From Crocosphaera chwakensis CCY0110 (GTDB lineage Bacteria > Cyanobacteriota > Cyanobacteriia > Cyanobacteriales > Microcystaceae), in contig NZ_AAXW01000002.1 of the NCBI RefSeq assembly GCF_000169335.1, positions 62,001 to 126,000 of the forward strand: 64,000 bases of DNA, read 5' to 3'. The first letter of the stretch is position 1; every line of letters starts with the position of its first letter. This document shows, piece by piece, positions 34,438-44,100 of the stretch. A program made the translations under genes and the position numbers. The notes under the pieces are model-generated. The model did no database searches and was not told the DNA's origin. It worked only from the letters and a program-made list of their open reading frames with translations.

Positions 34438-34470
34438 AATAATCATACTAGACTGTACGGTATGATTATT
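34438..34470. other. Stem-loop after the DUF3011 gene
   Basis: AATAATCATAC and GTATGATTATT form a perfect 11-bp stem with an 11-nt loop; no U-tract follows. Probably a transcript-end hairpin. Confidence 0.5.
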
Positions 34471-34623
34471 TACACATATAAAAATATTATTTAGCTTGTC
34501 CGAAAAGCTTAATTATGTTATTATCTCATCTATCTTTCTTTTGTCAATGCGAAATTCCTATCGTATTGTACTAATATCGTCGAAAATCGAGAGAAAAACC
34601 TCTAAAACTAATTAATAATACTA

Positions 34624-35622
34624 ATGTTTTTTTCAAAAGTCTCTATCGTTTCTATTACCTTGGTTAGCTTGCTCATGCCAACGGCAGCATCAGCACTATC
34701 TTTCAGTAGCGTTATTGCTTTTGGGGATAGCTTAACCGATAACGGAAATATTGCTTTTCTTGATACCCCAGATTTTCAGGAAGTGCCTTTTGGTGGATTA
34801 CAACCTTCAACTGCTTATGAAAATGGGCGTTTCACCAATGGGCCTACCTGGGTAGAAACCCTTGCTAACCGTCTAGGGGTTAGCATCTCTGCATCCTTAG
34901 AGGGGGGAACAAATTATGCTTATGGTGGGTCAAGAACTGGTCCTTTAGGGACTTTACCGCCAGCATCTCCTAGTTTATTAGATCAATTGGCATCGTTCCA
35001 AACTGATATAGGGGGTCTTGCCCCATCAGATGCTTTATATGTCATTTGGGGCGCAAGTAATGATGGCTTTGATGCTGGACTTCAAAAACTGCAAGGAAAC
35101 GATCCAGGGGCAACAGCTATTATTAATCAAGCGGTTAATAATGTTACGACAATTATTACAGAATTGAAAAATGCAGGGGCAAAGACAATTGTTGTTCCTA
35201 ACGTGATTGATTTGGGGAGTCTTCCCATTATTCCTAGAGTGGGTCTCTCGCCAGCTAACTATACTATGATCGCAGTTGAATATAATGCACTTTTAAGTAG
35301 TGCCTTAGAGCCATTTCGCAATGATCCTACTATGGATCTTATCGAAATTGATGCTTTTAGCTATTTTACTTCAATTTTTACTTCTCCAGAGAAGTTTGGG
35401 ATAACCAATACTTCAGATCCTTGTGTTGATCTAGATATCGTCTGTTCTAATCCTAATGAATTTCTATTTTATGATGGACTTCATCCCACTGTTACTTTCC
35501 ATCAGCAGTTTGGAGAGTTTGTTGCGTCTCAGGTAACTGTTCCCGAACCTAGTAGCACGATTGGGATCTGTATAGCAACGGGAATGGGTTTATTGTTCAG
35601 TAAACGTAAGATATTCCAATAA
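34624..35622 (+). CDS. Secreted GDSL/SGNH esterase with PEP-CTERM signal
   Basis: 332 residues. A signal peptide (VSLLMPTAASA) is followed by FGDSLTDNGN, the GDSL catalytic serine block, then GGTNYAYGGSRTG, IWGASNDGFD and LFYDGLHPTVTFHQ with the Asp-x-x-His pair. The C-terminus VPEPSSTIGICIATGMG ending in KRK is a PEP-CTERM sorting signal recognised by an exosortase. A surface or exported lipase/esterase; the exosortase gene is not in the window. Confidence 0.92.
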   Translation: MFFSKVSIVSITLVSLLMPTAASALSFSSVIAFGDSLTDNGNIAFLDTPDFQEVPFGGLQPSTAYENGRFTNGPTWVETLANRLGVSISASLEGGTNYAYGGSRTGPLGTLPPASPSLLDQLASFQTDIGGLAPSDALYVIWGASNDGFDAGLQKLQGNDPGATAIINQAVNNVTTIITELKNAGAKTIVVPNVIDLGSLPIIPRVGLSPANYTMIAVEYNALLSSALEPFRNDPTMDLIEIDAFSYFTSIFTSPEKFGITNTSDPCVDLDIVCSNPNEFLFYDGLHPTVTFHQQFGEFVASQVTVPEPSSTIGICIATGMGLLFSKRKIFQ

Positions 35623-35817
35623 ACATCTCGATAATTCAATTTCAATTTAATTGAAAAAACAGTATGATTTTTTGGAGATTAGCCTGAACTCCAAGAGATT
35701 AACCAAGTGTGGGGGTGAGGGGGGTAAGATATATCAATATCAATCATTTCTTCCCGTCTCCAAAGTGTTGCCCTGGCTCCCCTGCTTTGCCTAAATTGCA
35801 TCTCTTATTGATATTGA

Positions 35818-37017
35818 TTATTCTTCCCAGATGCCTAATTCTTTTAACCCATTGCGTAAATTTTCGGCTGCAACTTGATTATTTTGAGCGTTATAAAGAC
35901 TAACTGCTTTTTTAAAGGCTTCGGAACTTTCAGGGAGTTTCTTCAACTTAAATAAAACAACTCCTAAGTTTTGATAAGCTGCTGCATAATTAGGACTTAA
36001 AGAGATTAATTTTTCGTAAATTGCTACTGAGTCAGCTAATTTTCCCATAGCACTCAATGTCATAGCAAAGTTATAGTATCCAGTGATAAAACTAGGGTCA
36101 ATTTTTAAGGTCGTCTCGTAAGCTTGGGCTGCGTTTTTATAGTCTCCCATGCTTTGTAACACTACACCTATATTATTATAAGCTCCTAACTTTAAAGGTG
36201 CCATAATCGGCTGATCAATGGCTTTTTGAAAATGTTTAATTGCCTTTTCTTTTTCTTCTTCTTTACTGAGAAGGTTTCCTAAGTGATAATGAAGTTCATA
36301 TAAAACATGAGTATCAGCTTTATTGGATTTTAAGCCTTGTTTAAATAATTTGATGGCTTGTTTTTCTTTACCAATTTGAGCATATAAAGCCCCTAATTTA
36401 CTACAAGTATAAGGATCATTAGGATGTTCTTTAATAAAGTTTTCCATCGCCTGTTGAGCGCGATTATACTTATCCAATGAAGCGATCGCTCCTGGGGTAT
36501 AACCGTAATGAAACACTGTGATAGCAGGAAGATCAACAATTTTCCAATGACTTTCTTTCTTTAATAATTCACTGACACTATCATCAATAATGGCATGATA
36601 AGGACGGGAAAAACTGACTTCTGGATGTTTACGAAATAAACGAGAAACTAAGGAATAAGGAGATTGAGAGGAACCAATTTCATGACGAACTAAATTAACC
36701 ACTAAATTTTCATCTTTGTCGATGGCCTCTTTAATTTGTGAGCCAACTTTTTTATTTAAAACTTCATCAGCATCAAGCACTAAAACCCAATCGCCTGTTA
36801 CATACTTTAGTGCTTCATTTCTGGCCTCTGCAAAATCATCACCCCATTCAAATGTCGGCACATTCGCTCCAAATTTTTGAGCAATTTCTACGGTTTTATC
36901 CGTTGATCCTGTGTCCATAACTACTATTTCGTCAACAATATCTTGGACACTTTCTAAACATTTAGTCAGGGTTGCTTCTTCATTTTTGACAATCATGCAG
37001 AGGCTTAATTTTGTCAT
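35818..37017 (-). CDS. Glycosyltransferase family 2 fused to TPR repeats
   Basis: 399 residues. MTKLSLCMIVKNEEATL, then VVMDTGSTDKTVEIAQKFG and VLVLDADEVL (DxD-type metal site) form a GT2 domain; several tetratricopeptide repeats follow in the C-terminal half (AYNNIGVVLQSMGDYKNAA; YYNFAMTLSAMGKLADSV). ATG at 37017 with GGGAG five bases upstream is preferred over the TTG start. Probably a cytosolic sugar-transfer enzyme acting on a protein or polysaccharide; 17 bases downstream of the DUF2993 gene. Confidence 0.88.
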   Translation of the reverse strand: MTKLSLCMIVKNEEATLTKCLESVQDIVDEIVVMDTGSTDKTVEIAQKFGANVPTFEWGDDFAEARNEALKYVTGDWVLVLDADEVLNKKVGSQIKEAIDKDENLVVNLVRHEIGSSQSPYSLVSRLFRKHPEVSFSRPYHAIIDDSVSELLKKESHWKIVDLPAITVFHYGYTPGAIASLDKYNRAQQAMENFIKEHPNDPYTCSKLGALYAQIGKEKQAIKLFKQGLKSNKADTHVLYELHYHLGNLLSKEEEKEKAIKHFQKAIDQPIMAPLKLGAYNNIGVVLQSMGDYKNAAQAYETTLKIDPSFITGYYNFAMTLSAMGKLADSVAIYEKLISLSPNYAAAYQNLGVVLFKLKKLPESSEAFKKAVSLYNAQNNQVAAENLRNGLKELGIWEE

Positions 37018-37034
37018 GATGACTCCCAATATTT

Positions 37035-37793
37035 TTACTTCTTACGTTGAGGAAAGTGGTCAATTTTCGCAATACCGTAAAAGATAAGTTCATTTTTACG
37101 GATACGCACTCGATCCACTTTCAACTGTGTTCCATCTAAGGCAAATTTATCTAAGTCTAGCAAGTTATTTACATGATCAATCAAAGCTTTTCCTAAATTT
37201 TTCGCTTTGTCGTCCCCTTTATAGGTGACGTTGATAAATTGAATTTTGCGCCGGTCTAACACTTCAACTTCTGAAGTCATATCTAAGTCAACGGTTTCTC
37301 CGGTTTTTCCGAGTTGAATTTGACTTCTAAGGGTCAATGATTTATCTTCATTAACTAACATTTCAGTTTTCTTGAAGTTTAAGGCCTGTCCTTCGTACTG
37401 TAAGCGTTGTAACTTTTCTACCACAAATGGAGTGTTGAAAGAAGTGGTTAAGTCTTCTTCGGTGAGAACAACTCGCATGGTTGCTTGAGTGGGTTGTCTT
37501 AGTTTGACCTGACCTTTAAAAATAGCACTAAAATCAATTGACACTGCTTGTACATATAGTTCCATCCCGTCGATGCGTAGACCGTTGTACATCAGCATTC
37601 CATTACCGATGAAGTCAAAACCGTCCACACTACCTTGTAATAGCTTGGCAACGGGTTCGGCTCTAACCATCGCTTCTATTTTACCTGTTCGCTTGAATAA
37701 AGCCGCGATCGCGGTACTAACGGCTTTACTGACGATTTGATCGCCACCTTGATTGGGAAAAGGAAGGGTTCCAAACACAACTGCTGTCATCAT
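37035..37793 (-). CDS. DUF2993 (LmeA-like) lipid-associated protein
   Basis: 252 residues of the DUF2993 family: TLPFPNQGGDQIVSKAVSTA, then AEPVAKLLQGSVDGFDFIG and MQIDG-like MYNGLRIDGMELYVQAVSID. The fold is thought to bind phospholipids and resembles LmeA of mycobacteria. No signal peptide is evident in the cyanobacterial form. Probably in an operon with the downstream glycosyltransferase. Confidence 0.85.
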   Translation of the reverse strand: MMTAVVFGTLPFPNQGGDQIVSKAVSTAIAALFKRTGKIEAMVRAEPVAKLLQGSVDGFDFIGNGMLMYNGLRIDGMELYVQAVSIDFSAIFKGQVKLRQPTQATMRVVLTEEDLTTSFNTPFVVEKLQRLQYEGQALNFKKTEMLVNEDKSLTLRSQIQLGKTGETVDLDMTSEVEVLDRRKIQFINVTYKGDDKAKNLGKALIDHVNNLLDLDKFALDGTQLKVDRVRIRKNELIFYGIAKIDHFPQRKK

Positions 37794-38060
37794 CCATTAC
37801 TGGGTTGTACGTTTTTTGATCTTAACATTACGAAATATTAAATGCTGTAACTTTTCTTTATGTTTTGTATTAGCTATCGTAAATCATAGATATAAATCTA
37901 TTAAAAACATTTACTTATGCCTGGGTTAAGGTTAAGGGTTCTTAACGTAATTTAGTATCTTAAATCTATCCTAAATTTGACTTTCCATAACAAAAATGAA
38001 CGTTAAGATTGCACCTGAAAGAGAAAATCTTAGACATTACAAAGAAAAGGACGATTAACA

Positions 38061-38429
38061 ATGAAAAATTTAAGACTAACTCAATCAATTATCTTATTGA
38101 CAGCTATGTTAGCTGGTGGCAGTATTGCTTCAAATGCTTATGCACAGGCTGATTCGCAAGATGAAATTCGCTATGTTCAAGAAACTGTTGAATATTTGTA
38201 TGACGAAGATCCTAATCAAGCCTTTACCGTTCGGGAATTACTGCAAGATGGTTATAAAATGTGTAAAAAAATTGCTGATAATTCTAATAATGATAATAAT
38301 GATTCCCTAGAAAATTTAGCAGAAGATGCGATTCGATCAGGATTAGGTTTAGGACGTGAGGATTCTGAAGAATCTCAAGACGATGTGGAAATGATGAGGC
38401 TTGCTGAACGGTATCTTTGTGATAGTTAG
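38061..38429 (+). CDS. Small exported protein of unknown function
   Basis: 122 residues. Signal peptide LTAMLAGGSIASNAYAQA, then an acidic helical body (QAFTVRELLQDGYKMCKKIA; EDAIRSGLGLGREDSEESQD) ending in Cys (YLCDS). Good RBS (AAAGGACGATTAACA). Family not recognised. Confidence 0.7.
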   Translation: MKNLRLTQSIILLTAMLAGGSIASNAYAQADSQDEIRYVQETVEYLYDEDPNQAFTVRELLQDGYKMCKKIADNSNNDNNDSLENLAEDAIRSGLGLGREDSEESQDDVEMMRLAERYLCDS

Positions 38430-38791
38430 TTAATTTGATCTTATTAGTTGATTAATTAGCCTCAGCTTTTTTCGGTACTAATACTGAATTTAGTTGAGGC
38501 TTTGATCTAAGTAATTTTAGTGAAAATATATTATCTTTTTTATTTTTAATAGATTATTAAAAGATATTTACTTAGAAATTAAATTCTAAAATCTGTAATT
38601 TTACTCTTGATTATTTTGTAACAGTCTAATTATTGTTTGTATCTTTAAGATAATCACTGACTACTTCATGAAAACTTTAAAAACTTATTAGTTCAAACTC
38701 AAAAGAATGGATGAGTAAATACTTGCAGGATTAAAAAAAAAATGATAAATTGTTATTTACGAATACCCAAAATTTTGAATAAATTAATCTT
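38430..38791. other. Intergenic region with one stem-loop
   Basis: 362 bases without a gene. GCCTCAGCT (38459-38467) pairs with AGTTGAGGC (38492-38500), closing a 24-nt loop shortly after the small exported gene. The rest is AT-rich; no ORF or repeat of note. Confidence 0.4.
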
Positions 38792-40027
38792 ATGAATATT
38801 AATAAAATCTTACCCCTTATCAAAGAAAAGAAACCTGATACTGGTTTTACCTTAATTGAATTATTACTAGGAAGTGCTTTAATGGCTTTGGTTGTTAGTA
38901 TGGCTGGATGGGGGTTAGTGTACATCATAGGTACGGATCAAAAAGCAGCAGCAAAAGAGACCATTCAATATAATTCCAATCGAGCGGTAGAATTTCTCAC
39001 AGATGAAGTCAAATTAGGAAGAAGAATTGAGTCCGATGCGGTTGCAGCTTTAGCTGAGGCTCCTGATTTCACCCTTCCCACTGGAGCAAGACCTATTCTA
39101 GTTTTTCAAGTTGCTGATGTACCTCAACGGATTATTTACTATACAAGACCCATTGGAGATACAGAGGTTTGGGAAGGGCCAGATGTAATTGAGCGATGGG
39201 GACCCCCTTTGGATGAGAATGGAGAGTACGATCCAGCAGAAATTAATAACCCTGGAAATTGGGAGTCTTCTATCTTAATTGATAGTATTGATAACACTGC
39301 ACAAACCCCTACTTGTGACACAGGTTGGCAACCTAGTAACACGACTAATTCAACTGAAGGATTTAATGCTTGTGTTAACCCCGAAGGAAAACTGGTAAAG
39401 CTTAATTTAGCAACCACTACCAGTAATAAAACTTGGCAAGAAGATGTCAATTATCAAGTTGAAACAATGGCTTTTGCGAGGAGTAATATAGTCCAAGGTT
39501 TTACCGACGAAGATACACCTATATTTACAATTAATGGGAAAAAGTTAACCGTTGCACAATCAGCAGATATAAAATTTGAAATATTGGGGGGTGAGATTAC
39601 CTGTGGTGCCGGAGGGGTAGATATTCCTGTAACCACGAATCTTTACATTAATGAAACTAAACAAACTTGGGATACTGATTCTCCTCTCAATTTACCTAAT
39701 CAAGAATCAGGAACGACCTTTGATGTAGAATCGATCGCAGGAAACCGCTCAGTTTGTGGTAAATATTATCTAGAAACGTCTACTGCTGATGCAGACAACC
39801 AACAGGTTGAAGTTCTCGTGAATGGAGATCCGGTACCTGATGTTGCCCCTTTTGGTGATCAAAGTACCATCGAGTCCTTTTTGACAGACTATATTGAGGA
39901 TGGAAAAATTAAACTTGCTGAAAATCAAGCTATTTATTTGTTTGAACTAGGATCAAAGGACAAAAGCTCTTCAGCTTTCGATCTACAAGATAATGTGGTC
40001 CTAGCAACTGTTGATAGTGCTGATTAA
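38792..40027 (+). CDS. Pilin-like protein (prepilin-type N-terminus)
   Basis: 411 residues. GFTLIELLLGSALMALVVS after a short leader is a class III prepilin cleavage and methylation signature, with Gly before the cleaved Phe and Glu at +5. The hydrophobic helix is followed by a large soluble domain. It resembles PilW/HpsC-type minor pseudopilins. Likely assembled by a type IV pilus-like system; no other pilus gene is nearby. It ends in a 4-base convergent overlap with lipA. Confidence 0.82.
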   Translation: MNINKILPLIKEKKPDTGFTLIELLLGSALMALVVSMAGWGLVYIIGTDQKAAAKETIQYNSNRAVEFLTDEVKLGRRIESDAVAALAEAPDFTLPTGARPILVFQVADVPQRIIYYTRPIGDTEVWEGPDVIERWGPPLDENGEYDPAEINNPGNWESSILIDSIDNTAQTPTCDTGWQPSNTTNSTEGFNACVNPEGKLVKLNLATTTSNKTWQEDVNYQVETMAFARSNIVQGFTDEDTPIFTINGKKLTVAQSADIKFEILGGEITCGAGGVDIPVTTNLYINETKQTWDTDSPLNLPNQESGTTFDVESIAGNRSVCGKYYLETSTADADNQQVEVLVNGDPVPDVAPFGDQSTIESFLTDYIEDGKIKLAENQAIYLFELGSKDKSSSAFDLQDNVVLATVDSAD

Positions 40028-40923
40028 CTCTCTTCTCCTGCATGATAAGAACTACGAACCAATGGACCAGAACGAACATGAGAAAAACCCAAAGAACGAG
40101 CGATATTCCCTAACTTTTCAAATTCTTCAGGAGTCCAATATTTCTGCACTGGAATATGATCTAAAGAAGGACGCATATATTGTCCTAACGTAATGCGATC
40201 GCATCGCACCCGTCTTAAATCCTTTAACGTTTTTATAATTTCCGCTTCAGTTTCCCCGTGACCTAACATTAACCCCGATTTTGTGGGAATGGTCGAATCT
40301 ATTTCTTTAACCCATCTCAGTACATCGAGCGATCGTTCATATTTTGCTCCTCGTCTTACTGGAGCTTGTAAACGCTGCACTGTTTCAATATTGTGGTTAT
40401 AGCAAGCTGGTTTTGCCTCTACAACGGTAGCAATTCGTTCTTTTTGACTTTTTTTACCTCCTTGTCCTCCCCAAAAGTCTGGAGTTAATATCTCGATTTG
40501 AGTTTGGGGGTTGAGGTTACGAATAGCAGTCATGGTTTTAACGAACCAGTTAGCTCCACCATCTTCTAAATCATCTCTTGCAACTGAGGTAAGGACAACG
40601 TAGCTTAATCCTAATAATTTAACGGATTCTGCTACTTTTTGGGGTTCTTGGGGGTCTAGAGTCATAGGTGCATGACCTTTATCCACTTGACAAAAAGCAC
40701 AGGAACGGGTGCAAGTCGGCCCCATTAATAGAAAGGTTGCTGTTTTCTTACTGTAACATTCTCCACGATTGGGACAGCGACCTTCTTCGCAAATGGTATG
40801 AATATTACGAGTTTTAATAATTTTTTGAACGGTAGAAAGTTCACTTGCTTTTCCAATCGGACGTTTTAGCCAAGAGGGAATCGGAGTAATATTACTATCA
40901 TTTTTAAGAGAACTTTTAGCCAT
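40024..40923 (-). CDS. lipA: Lipoyl synthase
   Basis: 299 residues. Auxiliary cluster cysteines at 45, 50 and 56 (ICEEGRCPNRGEC) and the radical-SAM CxxxCxxC at 71, 75 and 78 (PTCTRSCAFCQVDKG) are both present, along with the C-terminal HVRSGPLVRSSYHA serine motif. It inserts sulfur into octanoyl groups of E2 and GcvH proteins, so it supports PdhC at 27366. The gene stops overlap the upstream pilin-like gene by four bases in convergent orientation. Confidence 0.96.
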   Translation of the reverse strand: MAKSSLKNDSNITPIPSWLKRPIGKASELSTVQKIIKTRNIHTICEEGRCPNRGECYSKKTATFLLMGPTCTRSCAFCQVDKGHAPMTLDPQEPQKVAESVKLLGLSYVVLTSVARDDLEDGGANWFVKTMTAIRNLNPQTQIEILTPDFWGGQGGKKSQKERIATVVEAKPACYNHNIETVQRLQAPVRRGAKYERSLDVLRWVKEIDSTIPTKSGLMLGHGETEAEIIKTLKDLRRVRCDRITLGQYMRPSLDHIPVQKYWTPEEFEKLGNIARSLGFSHVRSGPLVRSSYHAGEES

Positions 40924-41136
40924 TACCTATCAGCTTAATTTCAATTATTGTTAATTATAGTTGTTTCAAATAAGTTTAAGATAGAGAAATGCGAGATCAT
41001 ACTTCGATAAGCTCAGTACAAGTCTTTCTCACTACGCTAACAATATAGGAGGTAGATTTTGTCTTATTTCTATTTGAATTAACTATGTCTTTTGTTTATT
41101 ATATAGCGTTTCTCTTAACGAGTGAGGTACACTTAA

Positions 41137-41170
41137 CTCCTGCCTTCTGCCTCCTGCCTCTTGCCTCTTA
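41137..41170. repeat. STRR heptamer array abutting a stop codon
   Basis: CCTTCTG, CCTCCTG, CCTCTTG and CCTCTTA, preceded by CTCCTG. The array ends directly at the stop codon of the 1650-residue membrane protein. It shares units with 22437-22471. Confidence 0.8.
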
Positions 41171-44100
41171 TTAATCCCATGTTTCAAATTCTTGCATCCA
41201 ATGATTAATTAGGGTACTAATTTGAGTCCGTCTATTTTCAAAATTGGCAGCAATCCAAATGAACAGTAATCCTAATAATAAACCTACGATCCATTTTAAC
41301 AGAGGATAAGTCAAACTAACAATCACTAATTGATAGAAAACAGTGATTAAAAATGTAACGGTTCCGCTAAATAAAAAACCACGAGTTTTTAACCCTAAAC
41401 CAACAATAATTAAAGTAAGTCCTAATAACCCTGGAATCAGACCCGGTTCTCTATAAAATGAAAAAGAAACAGTACACAAAATTCCTGTTGCGACAAGACG
41501 AAGAGAATGTCTAATTAATTTTCCTTCTTCTCTTTGACAATAAGGTTCAAAAAAGATAATTGATAAAAGAGATAAACAAAATAAGCTTGAATATAATAAG
41601 GGAGATAGTTGAGGGACTATACGAATATTGTTATAGACAGCAACATTTAGTAATAGTAAACTTGGATATAATAAACGAGGTTTATTAGAAAGCTTAGACA
41701 GAATACCATAACAAATAGAAGCAAGAACCAAAGTAAGAAAATTGAAGCTACTTATAACTCCTATTAAGGGTAGTGTAAAAGCTAATCGATTCCAAGGTCT
41801 TTTTGACCATCCCCATTGTCTCCAAGGCAAAGTATAAATTACAATACTTGATAATGAAAGAATCGAGCCTATTATATTCGATAATAAAACAGATGGGAAA
41901 TTCAAAATACCATAAATTGCTGTTCCCCCTGCTTCTAAAAATCCTAGATAAACCCAAATTTCTCCTTGTCTTTTGTCGAGAAAGTTTCGTCCTTCTAAAA
42001 TAGCATATTGTGTTAAAAAGAAACTAGAAGTTAAGCCGATTAATTGTTGTGATTGAACAGGATATAACAAAGACAACCCTAAAGAAACACTACCTAAAAT
42101 CCAGTGTAAATGAGCAACAATTTTTAACTCTCTGGGAGTTAAATGAAGATAGGAAGATAACCAAGTAGAAGCAAGGCGATAAAAATACATAATTGTTGTC
42201 GCTAATGCTGCCATACTTAAATACTTATCACCCCAAGATAAGTCTGAAATTTGATAAAACAATAGTTCATAAGCAGAACAGGAAATAATTGCCAGTGCTA
42301 AATAAATTAAGGGTTTAAACTGTTCTTTCCTACGTCCAACCCCAATAATAATTATGGCTAAACCAAAAGATGTTAAACCCGTGAAACTATTTAAAAAATT
42401 CCATCTTAATGCGGTTCCTAATGCTCCATATAAAAGAGGCAAAATATGTAAACTGCTTAAATATTGTGTTTGTCCTGTTCTTTTTTGCCACCATTCTCCA
42501 ATTATTTGAAATAAAATACCTAGAAGAATATTGATAAAAGCTAATAAGATTAAAGATTGACTCAACTTAGTTGTAACATTAATTGTCAATAATTCTAATG
42601 TCCATCCTAATGTATAAAACGTCAAATTATTAGGACTTTTTCTAGCACGATAAATTATAGCTAAAAATAAAATAAATATGGCTAAAATAACGGTAATAGA
42701 AGAATTTATATAGTTCCAGTAAATAGCAACAGAATGTAAAGTTAAAGTAGTTAACATAAAACTACAGATTATCATTCCCCAGATATCAACCACTTTCCCA
42801 TAAATCTTAACTAAAGGTTGAGGTTTTTCTTTTAAATAACTCCAAACCAACCAAAGAATCATTAGGGTAATACTATCGCTTACTATCCAGATAGGAATTA
42901 TAGGTAAGTCAATAATTTGTATAGGTTTTAGGAGGATAAGAGAACGACAAAATAGTGTCATACCAACAGTGATAAATGCCGTAATAAAATAAGGCAAGAA
43001 GTAACTATAAGCAAAAAGTAATATAGTTCCTGTTGCTGATGTAATAATTCTCGCTATTAAAAAATTAGGAGTTAAAAATTGTATAGTTAAAATTACAATA
43101 ATACTTGACCATAAAAAAATTTTTCTACTTTTATTGTGCCAACTTCCATAAGAGATACTTATCATAATTAAATTAAGAGTGATAAGTAAAATAAGATTAT
43201 TATTTAAAAGATAATCCGTTGATAATCGAAGAATAGAAATAGTTATAACGGTTAACGTACATAAAGTTATTCCCCATAAGTTTAATGCTTTTTTATAATG
43301 ATTCAGAAAATTAACTTGATAATGATCAACAAGATGATAAATTATCCAAACTATACAAGTAATGATTGATGAAAATAATAACCAATGTAGCCAAAATTGC
43401 TCTCCGTATTTAATGCCATTATCTTCTAAAATAACGACAATTAATTCTAGGAAAAATCCAATGGTAATAAATGCAGTATTAAGCTGCTTAAAAATCTGTG
43501 TTTGTACTACCATTAATATAGTAGCAATGGCTAACTCTACCCATCCCCATGATGATAATGATAAAGCAGGAATAGGGACAACTGCTAACACTAATATGCT
43601 GTACCATAATGGTAATTGATTTCTTCTAAAAGAGGGTTGCCAACTGCGATAAGTTACACTTCCCATTAAAATGACAGAAGAGATTAAAACATTAGTTGTC
43701 GAAGTATAAACCAAACCGACATCAAATAATCTAATTAAACCAATTAGAGATAAAAGATAAGCATAACCATCAAAAACTTGAGCATAAATGAATGTCAACT
43801 CTGATGTATTCTCACTCAAAACATGACGAATAAACCATAAAAGTAGAGTAATAATGACTCCTGAAAGTATCCATAAAGAAGTCGATAAATTAAGAATATA
43901 TAAATAGAAGAAAACTGATGTTAATCCTAGACCAACAGTAATAATAACTGAATACAAATGACGTAAATATTGGGTATTAATAATCATTAAAATAGTACCA
44001 ATGATTAGCCCCATCAATCTAGTTTCTGGGAAATAAATCGTTAATGCTTGTGTTAAACAGATGGCAATAACACTTAATTCACTTGCTAATTTTCTTCTGG

